Translations under genes and position numbers: made by a program | Assembly: GCA_022448315.1 (NCBI GenBank) | Contig: JAKVCA010000025.1 | Span: 32,728-96,727, forward strand | Source of the DNA: Pirellulaceae bacterium | Lineage (GTDB): Bacteria; Planctomycetota; Planctomycetia; Pirellulales; Pirellulaceae | Reading direction: 5' to 3' | DNA length: 64,000 nucleotides | The notes under the pieces: generated by a model | Database searches by the model: none | What the model was told of the DNA's origin: nothing | The model's input: the letters and a program-made list of their open reading frames with translations, nothing else | Shown here: positions 46,507 to 53,052 of the stretch, in pieces | How the letters are laid out: each line of letters starts with the position of its first letter | Position numbering within the stretch: the stretch's first letter is position 1

Positions 46507-48942
46507 CTAGAAAAGTTGGAGTTGCTCGGTCGTGGCGGGGAAGTCGCGGGAGGCAAAATCACGCATGACATGCCCCGCGGCCGCAAAACCACTCAGGAAC
46601 GCGCCCTCAACACGAGATCCCATGGCCCAATCACCACAAGCGACCACGGGGGCTACTGGATCTGCCACCGCACCGCACGTGAGAGGTTCCTTGGTTAAGG
46701 CGAATTTCCACCGATGCGCATTGACAGCCTCGATATTCATTGACTGAATCCCAGTGACCCGTGAAAACTCTTTCAACATCTGCTCGCCCACCCAGGTTGG
46801 ATCGCTTTCCCAATGTTGCCCGGTCCACTGGGGACCGGCGTGGATGATCAACCTCTCAACCTCAGCAGGTCGGCCCGGTTTCGTCCCGTTTCTCGCCGCC
46901 CACGAGAGGAATGATTCTTGCAGAAACGCGCCTGCCCAGAATGGATCGAGCGGTTCTCCGAGCGTCACCATCGCCGCCCAGCAGGGATCCATCTCGACGG
47001 CGGCCAATGGTTTAGCCACTTCGGGATAGTCTCGCAAAATCTCGCTGGCCTGGAACGCCGGCGCAGAGACCACGACCCAATCATAAGGTCCGTAACTCTC
47101 TTCCTGATCGTCCACAACACTCAAACCCTGATGGGTATTTTCGACACGGTCAACACGCGTCTGTTTGTGAACGTGGGTCTCCTGTCCCAGATGTTTGCAG
47201 ATCGAGTTCATGGATGGAACGCCAACGAATCGCTCCGTACTTCCCACGCTCGGTGTCCATGTTCCATCGTCGAACGACCCGATCGTGCCGGACCACGTTT
47301 GAACGAGTCCTTGCTCAATCCAGGAGTTGACGTATCTCTTAAAAATCGGATTTCGCGCCGTGAAATACTGTGCCCCGTGATCAAAACCGGGCTTGCCGTC
47401 GACACGCCGTGTCGACATACGCCCCCCCAGGCCCCGGCTTTTCTCGAATACCTCAACTTCAACCCCCTGATCTGTCAGGGTTCGAGCGGCAGCCATGCCC
47501 GACATTCCCGCTCCAATCACGGCCACGCGATAACGCTGACGCCAGTTCGGCTGGGTTCGTTCAAGGCGATACGCCTCAAAATCCAGGCGTTTCCGATGCT
47601 CAGCCGTCGTCCGACCTCGAACCAAACCATGAACCGGTCTCTCAGGTTGAAAGGGACGGTCGAATTGTCCAAAGCACCAGAGAATTCCCCCGTAGGAGGC
47701 TGGATCTCGACCATCAAGCGCAAAACGATGATTCAAATCGATCAGCATACTCAGTGCCTTTTGGGGGCTCGCCGTCCAGTTCAAAAGTGCCTTACCCCAA
47801 GTCATCCGAATGTTGTTGTGAAGCTCGCCGTGCTTCAGTAGCGACGCTTGCGCGGCATCCCATACTTCATCTCCCGTTCGTCCACGGGCAAGTTCTTCCC
47901 AGCTGTAAATTTCGGATCGCGGATCGCGGGCATGCTCTTTCAAAGTCTCCTGAGCCCAGTCGGGTAGGGCGGACAATCGCTCGACGTTGTGCCGGTGGAA
48001 ACAGAAGTGATAGGCCAGTTCTCTCCAGATCAACAGCTCGTCAAGATACTTTTCGGCATTCACGGCATTCGCATCTCGCGCCAACCTCATGGGGGAAACC
48101 ATGCCGTAATGCAAGTAAGCCGACATTCGACTCACCGCGTGCCGCAATGGGTCATTCCTCCCCTTGGCGTACTTGCGAATCCCCTTTTGCAGAAAAAGGT
48201 TCCATCGTTGATACCCGGCAACACTCCCGCCTCGGGTATCGGCGACTGGGCTGACGCTGTGATCGATTCGGCACCTAGAAATCAATTCGGGAATATTCTC
48301 CTGCTGCACATCAATCGGGGTGAATGGGAGGTTATTCACGGATAACGTCTTGACCTCCGGCGAGATCTCCGGCCAGACCTGATCGATTCTCTGCCGGTAA
48401 CCTTGCCGTGTCGCTTGACGAAATTCGAAAGCACGCTCGTACGCGTGGGGAGTCTGTTGCATGGGAAAAACGCAAGCTGTATCCACCGATAGTATCGGCG
48501 CTTGAAAATCGCGTTGAATCGCCCTGACAAAGGTCGTCGCGGGTCGCACTGGCATCTCTTCGACGACCAGTAAACGAGCCTTGGATGCCAACTCGCGCAG
48601 GCGAGGCTCGGAATCTTCCCGATTTTCAAGATGGAACGCGTAACCAATGCCAAGATCAGCAAACTGCTTCTGTAAATCCGCGACGCTCTGCAAAATGAAT
48701 GTGTGATGGCGATCAGAGGCGTACCGGTAACGTTCGGACAATCCCTGGTAGACGAGCAAAGGCAAATCCAGATGTCGGGCTGCCAGAATGGCCACATCCA
48801 ACGCCGGGTTTTCATCAACACGTTGGGCGGTCTGCATCCAATAAAGCACGAACTCACCAGATTGGGAGTTCCCCGTTTTCCTCCAACGTGCGCGTTCGCT
48901 CAGATGAGGAGGCAATTCAAGTTCCAAAGTGCAGTTCATCAT
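46507..48942 (-). CDS. class II DNA photolyase fused to an FAD/NAD(P)-dependent oxidoreductase
   Basis: An 811-residue cytoplasmic protein. ATG at 48942 (or 48939) lies 13 bases after the stop of the upstream small gene; a longer in-frame start at 49251 would run through that gene. Residues ~1-440 are class II deoxyribodipyrimidine photolyase: FVLYWMQTAQRVDENPAL, RMSAYLHYGMVSP, LDELLIWRELAYHFC, GDEVWDAAQ, MTWGKALLNWT and LNHRFALDGRDPASYGG. Residues ~450-811 open with the dinucleotide-binding VAVIGAGMSGMAAARTL and continue as a renalase/COG3380-like FAD oxidoreductase. Photolyase repairs UV-induced cyclobutane dimers using FADH-. The second domain might reduce the flavin or repair an associated metabolite; that is speculation. 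Confidence 0.9.
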   Translation of the reverse strand: MMNCTLELELPPHLSERARWRKTGNSQSGEFVLYWMQTAQRVDENPALDVAILAARHLDLPLLVYQGLSERYRYASDRHHTFILQSVADLQKQFADLGIGYAFHLENREDSEPRLRELASKARLLVVEEMPVRPATTFVRAIQRDFQAPILSVDTACVFPMQQTPHAYERAFEFRQATRQGYRQRIDQVWPEISPEVKTLSVNNLPFTPIDVQQENIPELISRCRIDHSVSPVADTRGGSVAGYQRWNLFLQKGIRKYAKGRNDPLRHAVSRMSAYLHYGMVSPMRLARDANAVNAEKYLDELLIWRELAYHFCFHRHNVERLSALPDWAQETLKEHARDPRSEIYSWEELARGRTGDEVWDAAQASLLKHGELHNNIRMTWGKALLNWTASPQKALSMLIDLNHRFALDGRDPASYGGILWCFGQFDRPFQPERPVHGLVRGRTTAEHRKRLDFEAYRLERTQPNWRQRYRVAVIGAGMSGMAAARTLTDQGVEVEVFEKSRGLGGRMSTRRVDGKPGFDHGAQYFTARNPIFKRYVNSWIEQGLVQTWSGTIGSFDDGTWTPSVGSTERFVGVPSMNSICKHLGQETHVHKQTRVDRVENTHQGLSVVDDQEESYGPYDWVVVSAPAFQASEILRDYPEVAKPLAAVEMDPCWAAMVTLGEPLDPFWAGAFLQESFLSWAARNGTKPGRPAEVERLIIHAGPQWTGQHWESDPTWVGEQMLKEFSRVTGIQSMNIEAVNAHRWKFALTKEPLTCGAVADPVAPVVACGDWAMGSRVEGAFLSGFAAAGHVMRDFASRDFPATTEQLQLF

Positions 48943-48955
48943 ACCTGATTTCCAT

Positions 48956-49324
48956 TCAATGCCTTGAAGACGGGCAAACTCGCCTGATGAGTTCGTACAT
49001 AGTGGAGAGTTCATCGCCCTGATCAATGCCTGCCATGAGCGTTCTCCGGATCGAGGCCGGTTCCAGTTCAAGTTCCCCAGCCAACTTGATCGATTGCTCC
49101 AGCGTCGGTAGCCAAACCATGTTGTTTTCCAGACTTGCCTCGGAGCCGAAGTACTCGATGAAACAGGGATAGTCCAAAAAGAAATAGACACCGCTTTGGA
49201 ATGGTGATGCTGGTTTAATGATCCCGTGCCAGTCCAGAGCGTACTGCCCAACGCCTGGATTCCAGGGGATTCCCCCCTTTTTCAGATCAATTGCCCGTTC
49301 AATTTGTTGCCGCGTGAATTTCAT
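48956..49324 (-). CDS. small conserved protein, paralog of the divergent 49513 gene
   Basis: A 122-residue soluble protein of no recognised family. It shares an aligned pattern with the plus-strand neighbour: MKF at the start, a short helix ending (G)IPW.P, SPF...V.F.LD...F in the middle, then S.EN...WLPT and a C-terminal acidic helix region; roughly 30% identity by eye. It is 13 bases upstream of the photolyase fusion and surely cotranscribed with it, suggesting a link to light or DNA damage responses (inference). Confidence 0.75.
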   Translation of the reverse strand: MKFTRQQIERAIDLKKGGIPWNPGVGQYALDWHGIIKPASPFQSGVYFFLDYPCFIEYFGSEASLENNMVWLPTLEQSIKLAGELELEPASIRRTLMAGIDQGDELSTMYELIRRVCPSSRH

Positions 49325-49369
49325 TCGCCAATAGTTGTCTGTCGGGATGGGGATTCGCTCACCGGTGTT

Positions 49370-49393
49370 GTCGGACTGATGTCGTCGGACTGA
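49370..49393. repeat. 10-bp direct repeat with 14-bp period in the divergent promoter region
   Basis: GTCGGACTGA occurs at 49370-49379 and again at 49384-49393, four bases apart, in the 188-base spacer between the two divergent paralogs. A 14-base period is not a helical repeat; it could still be a regulator half-site pair. Confidence 0.7.
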
Positions 49394-49512
49394 GCACCGA
49401 CTGAAGCGGGCTTTCGAATATTGACACTGACATGATCGTTACGGTGTGACAATCGACGTGGTCGCATCAAACATCGCGAAGCAGGACCCAAAGAGATAGG
49501 AGGTTTGAGGAC

Positions 49513-49887
49513 GTGAAATTCAGTTCGGAAGAAGTCAAGTTGGCCCAACAACTCCAACAACTGGGTTTACCGTGGGAACCAAAACCGGGTCACTTTGTCT
49601 GGGATACCGCGACGGTGCTTGAACACGACTCCCCATTCCACGATCGTGTTTTTTTCATCTTGGATCTCAAACACTTTTTAAGGCGCACGTCATCGATTGA
49701 GAACCTGAAAAAATTGTTTTATTGGCTCCCAACATGGCATGACGCTCGGGAGATACTTGGAGCACTGGAAGTGGACTCATCCGAGATCGCCGAGCGTCTC
49801 AAACAAGAAGACTCAGTCCGACACGGCACGGAACGCCTTCTCCTGTACCAGATGATCGAGGAAGCATTGATGGCGAGGGTCAAGTGA
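49513..49887 (+). CDS. small conserved protein, paralog of the divergent 48956 gene
   Basis: A 124-residue soluble protein with a GTG start supported by AGGAGG about nine bases upstream. Key blocks are LQQLGLPWEPKPG, SPFHDRVFFILDLKHFL and SIENLKKLFYWLPTWHDA, matching its minus-strand sister with a two-to-three-residue longer loop before WLPT. No catalytic signature is evident; conserved Trp, Pro and Asp suggest a compact fold. The gene is alone on its strand, followed by a 197-base spacer. Function unknown. Confidence 0.75.
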   Translation: MKFSSEEVKLAQQLQQLGLPWEPKPGHFVWDTATVLEHDSPFHDRVFFILDLKHFLRRTSSIENLKKLFYWLPTWHDAREILGALEVDSSEIAERLKQEDSVRHGTERLLLYQMIEEALMARVK

Positions 49888-50084
49888 GGACGTCAATTGG
49901 CAAGGAAAATAACCCGTGTCAATGGACTCATCATTTTGCTGATTTGACTCCATCGATTTGACCACCCCTGACAGAATCCACCCAAGATCTACGATTGTGA
50001 TCGTTGGGCGAGGTGGTTGGAAGTGTCAACTTGCTCAGTTCAAATCACCGTGCAACGCCCTTCGACAAGCTTGATCTGAGACCT

Positions 50085-51212
50085 TTATGGCTTCGCCGGA
50101 CCTGAGGCATCCTTCATCAGTTCAACCATCGCTCTCCCGAGCGCGTCCCCGATGAGGAAGTAACTTTCTGCATTGCCGAACCAATGGTGGCCATGCGTCT
50201 TGTTGGGGGAATCTTCCGCGGCCCGGGCAAACGCGGTGGTCGATACGAAAATCGCGTTGTCCTTGATCGACTCTGTAGCGACAGCCGCCCGTTGTGCCTC
50301 GCGAATGGCAACAATGTTGGCTCCCACCTTGAGTCCACCGTTACCAAGTTCTCCGACCACCACCGGCAGGTGAGGTGATTTGAATTCCTCGCGAACATCG
50401 CGAATCAAGCAGACCAGATTTTTCGCGTATTCACTCCGCGCTTTTTCTGGACCAAATGCGTCATTCCACCCCTGAAACCAGACAAACCCAGCGAGTCTTG
50501 CGTTTCGGCCTTTCAGCTCAGGAAAGTCCACCTCCAAACTGTCTAGCCCGGTTTTGACCTCTTCCAGCATTTGCCGGTAGTAGGGCCCGGTTTCGCCACC
50601 TGCTGAGGGTGGCCGAAAATCCTTGAAAAGACTTTTCCCACCCCAGGCTGTTTTGATCAGCACGACCGGCGCGTCCACGGCGTCCCCAATCACGTGGCCA
50701 AACTGGAACTCTGGACCAATATGGTGCTTGCCGGGATACCCGGCGAAACCGATCGAAAGAGGGCCCTTTTTCAGGCCATTTCGGGTCACAAATCGACAGT
50801 AGACATCGTCACGCACCACCCAATCGCCTGCCGGCGTCCGGACGTGCCCCATTTTCGCCCGGTTCTTTGGATCATTCGCCAACTTAAGCAACGTCCCCCG
50901 ACCGCTGTTGTAGTACATCGGGTGGTCGAGATCGACGACACCTTGACCCTCCATGTTCGACTGCCCAGCCAAGATGAAGACAAGGACGTCGGTCTGCGGG
51001 TTTTGAGCTTGAAGATCAGCGGGAATTGCCAGAAAGATGGTGGTCAGCCAAACCGCGTGCACGCTGCCCAATTTCAAGTTGGATTCAAACAATCGTCCCG
51101 ACCTCCATAGCGGATTCAATGATTCACTCACCCGCAGAATAACCCGACTGCAATCTCGCTGCTGCCCGAATTCGAAGACACGCGCTAAACTGACGAATCG
51201 CGAAGGTCCCAA
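50085..51212 (-). CDS. SASA-type carbohydrate esterase (SGNH fold)
   Basis: A 375-residue protein. From ATG 51212 the N-terminus carries ~50 residues before the hydrophobic segment VWLTTIFLAIPADLQAQ; a GTG at 51062 would place this segment at the start as a proper signal peptide, so the shorter protein (325 residues) is possible. The SGNH nucleophile block is FILAGQSNMEGQGVVDLDHP; others are KTAWGGKSLF, GFVWFQGWNDA and a C-terminal TKTHGHHWFGNAESYFLIG with the Asp/His site. These fit PF03629 (SASA) acetylesterases. It likely deacetylates a glycan outside the cytoplasm. It follows the SDR gene by 20 bases on the same strand. Confidence 0.82.
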   Translation of the reverse strand: MGPSRFVSLARVFEFGQQRDCSRVILRVSESLNPLWRSGRLFESNLKLGSVHAVWLTTIFLAIPADLQAQNPQTDVLVFILAGQSNMEGQGVVDLDHPMYYNSGRGTLLKLANDPKNRAKMGHVRTPAGDWVVRDDVYCRFVTRNGLKKGPLSIGFAGYPGKHHIGPEFQFGHVIGDAVDAPVVLIKTAWGGKSLFKDFRPPSAGGETGPYYRQMLEEVKTGLDSLEVDFPELKGRNARLAGFVWFQGWNDAFGPEKARSEYAKNLVCLIRDVREEFKSPHLPVVVGELGNGGLKVGANIVAIREAQRAAVATESIKDNAIFVSTTAFARAAEDSPNKTHGHHWFGNAESYFLIGDALGRAMVELMKDASGPAKP

Positions 51213-51232
51213 AATCGAACGGCATCAAACAC

Positions 51233-52690
51233 TCATGCTTCGGAGACATTCTGGTTCGGAATTGCCCGGCAGATATTCCGGAGCATTCCTGCAAAAACAA
51301 ATTCATGAAGCGGGAATAGAGTGTACCAGTAAACCAGACCAAAAGTGCCCATGGGATCAAATAAGGCGGTCTGCCTGACCAGAGTCTGCCCCTCTTCCTG
51401 AGCCACTTCGAAAACCAACCACGCCCGACCGGGAACTTTCATCTCTGCCTTCAGCCGGAGCAGCCGCCCTGGCTGGTAGTCCTCCACCCGCCAGAAATCG
51501 ACAGTTTCTCCTACACGCAACTTGTCGGGGTGCTTGCGTCCGCGGCGAACCCCCACGCCACCGGCAAGCAGATCGAGGAAACCGCGAAGTTGCCATAGCC
51601 AGTTCCCGTAGTACCAACCATTTTCTCCACCAATCCTGCGGATCGGGACGAAAGCATCCTCCGGGTTGGCCGTCACCCGACAAACTCTTGAATCCACCAG
51701 ACGTGAACCGAATCGAACACCTCCCCAGGACGGTTGCTCTCCGCCTGCCGAAAGGGCATCTGACCAACGAGTGGCCGCAAATTCCATGTCCTCATTCAGC
51801 AGCGCTCGAGCGATGGCTTTTTGAGTCGAACGAGGACGAACTCGGAAATAGCGGTCGCTCAGATTACTGGACACCAGTGTCGGATTGCGGAGACTGCCAA
51901 CGAGTTTGCGCCCGATCCGTGCATAGAGTGGTGTAACCAATCCGAGCCATAGACTCGACAAATAAGGTGTGAGTAACGGGACCGGGATCATGAGTCGCGT
52001 CAGTCCTCGTTCTTTCGCGTAAAGCCGCATGATCTCCCCATAAGAAAGTTGATCAGGGCCTCCGATCTCAAAGATCAAGGACTCATCATCATCGAGTTCG
52101 AGTGCTTCGACAAGATATTCAAGCACATCTTCAATTGCGATCGGCTGCGCCAGAACGCGGACCCATTTCGGGCAAATCATGACGGGCAGTCGCTCAACCA
52201 GCGATCGAATCATTTCGAACGAGAGACTGCCTGATCCAATGATGATCGACGCTCGAAATTCGACGACAGACGCTGTCGACGTTCGCAAAATGTTTCCAAT
52301 TTCCTGTCGGCTTCGCAGGTGCTTTGACAACTCATGATCGGGATTGCCCAAACCGCCGAGGTACACAATTTTTTGGACCTGCTGCCGTGTGCAAGCCTCG
52401 GCAAAATTCCGAGCGGCTTCGCGATCCAGATCTTCAAAATCTGCGGTCGATCCCATGGAGTGAATGAAGTAGTAGGCCGTATGGACCCCCGAGAGTGCCT
52501 GATCAATCGAGTCGGCGTCCAGAACATCCGCAGCGACGACCTCTGTCGTTTCCGCGACTGCATTCTCCACGGATTGGGGGCGCCGGGACATACAACGAAC
52601 TGGGACACCTTGCTCCTCGAGTTTCGGAAGCAGGCGGCCGCCGATGTAACCGGTCACACCGGTCAATAAAACCAAGGGTTGATTAGTCAA
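51233..52690 (-). CDS. NAD(P)-binding SDR with C-terminal DUF2867
   Basis: A 485-residue cytoplasmic protein. Residues 1-~300 are an extended/atypical SDR (NmrA/complex I NDUFA9-like): VLLTGVTGYIGGRLLPKLEE with the TGxxGxxG nucleotide site, then VVAADVLDADSIDQAL, AYYFIHSMGS and VVEFRASIIIGSGSLSFEM. Residues ~320-470 form DUF2867 (SRVCRV, WYYGNWLWQLRGFLDLLAGG, VGETVDFWRVEDYQPGRLLRLKAEM, LFDPMGTFGLVYWYTLFPLH). The architecture is common in bacteria; the substrate is unknown. The DUF2867 part resembles lipid-binding folds (inference). Confidence 0.88.
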   Translation of the reverse strand: MTNQPLVLLTGVTGYIGGRLLPKLEEQGVPVRCMSRRPQSVENAVAETTEVVAADVLDADSIDQALSGVHTAYYFIHSMGSTADFEDLDREAARNFAEACTRQQVQKIVYLGGLGNPDHELSKHLRSRQEIGNILRTSTASVVEFRASIIIGSGSLSFEMIRSLVERLPVMICPKWVRVLAQPIAIEDVLEYLVEALELDDDESLIFEIGGPDQLSYGEIMRLYAKERGLTRLMIPVPLLTPYLSSLWLGLVTPLYARIGRKLVGSLRNPTLVSSNLSDRYFRVRPRSTQKAIARALLNEDMEFAATRWSDALSAGGEQPSWGGVRFGSRLVDSRVCRVTANPEDAFVPIRRIGGENGWYYGNWLWQLRGFLDLLAGGVGVRRGRKHPDKLRVGETVDFWRVEDYQPGRLLRLKAEMKVPGRAWLVFEVAQEEGQTLVRQTALFDPMGTFGLVYWYTLFPLHEFVFAGMLRNICRAIPNQNVSEA

Positions 52691-52882
52691 AGAAACGACT
52701 CACGGGAGGCTACGGGTAGCAGGACCTTATATTGTTTCCCATGACGAAACCCTGACCACTGCCGCGACTCCAATCTAGACAAGGAAACGGCTGAATTCCC
52801 CCGTAAATGAAGGGCAGTTGCTCTTCAAACTCCCTCAAAATTGATGAAACCCCGAAAAAACGCGTCAAAGCTCCCGATAAAG

Positions 52883-52912
52883 CCTCCAGTCCAAGCTGCG
52901 TTCGACTGGAGG
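52883..52912. repeat. inverted repeat, 9-bp perfect stem with 12-base loop
   Basis: CCTCCAGTC (52883-52891) and GACTGGAGG (52904-52912) flank a 12-base loop. A nine-pair perfect stem of this GC content is unlikely by chance in a 360-base spacer. It is not a terminator by sequence (no T-run). Confidence 0.75.
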
Positions 52913-53016
52913 ATCACCAGACGAACTGCTTTTGTTCGCGGTAGCGACGTCGGCTATAATCTGGCTGACCTTCTGCATCCCCCGACGCGTTCACCCGCGA
53001 CGCACGACGTCGTTCG

Positions 53017-53035
53017 CACTGCGTCGATCGCAGTG
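53017..53035. repeat. inverted repeat, 7-bp perfect stem just upstream of the DUF1592 start
   Basis: CACTGCG-TCGAT-CGCAGTG spans 53017-53035 and stops 17 bases before the ATG at 53053. If that ATG is used, the hairpin would sit next to or over the ribosome binding region of the mRNA and could limit translation. Confidence 0.65.
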
Positions 53036-53052
53036 AGTAAAACCCGAGACTC

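Larger units (their letters stand above)
52691..53052. other. divergent intergenic region with two strong inverted repeats
   Basis: The spacer between the SDR gene (-) and a DUF1592 gene (+) holds a 9-bp perfect stem (52883-52912), a 7-bp perfect stem (53017-53035) ending 17 bases before the ATG, and a palindrome ACGACGTCGT at 53004-53013. Neither stem is followed by a T-run. The grouping close to the start suggests control of the DUF1592/DUF1552 operon through operators or leader structure. Confidence 0.5.

Noticed and set aside
46918..47841. Long plus-strand frames across the photolyase fusion (also 47370-48254)
   Set aside because: Both lie opposite a conserved photolyase/FAD oxidoreductase gene and encode Pro/Arg/Ser-rich sequence without domains.
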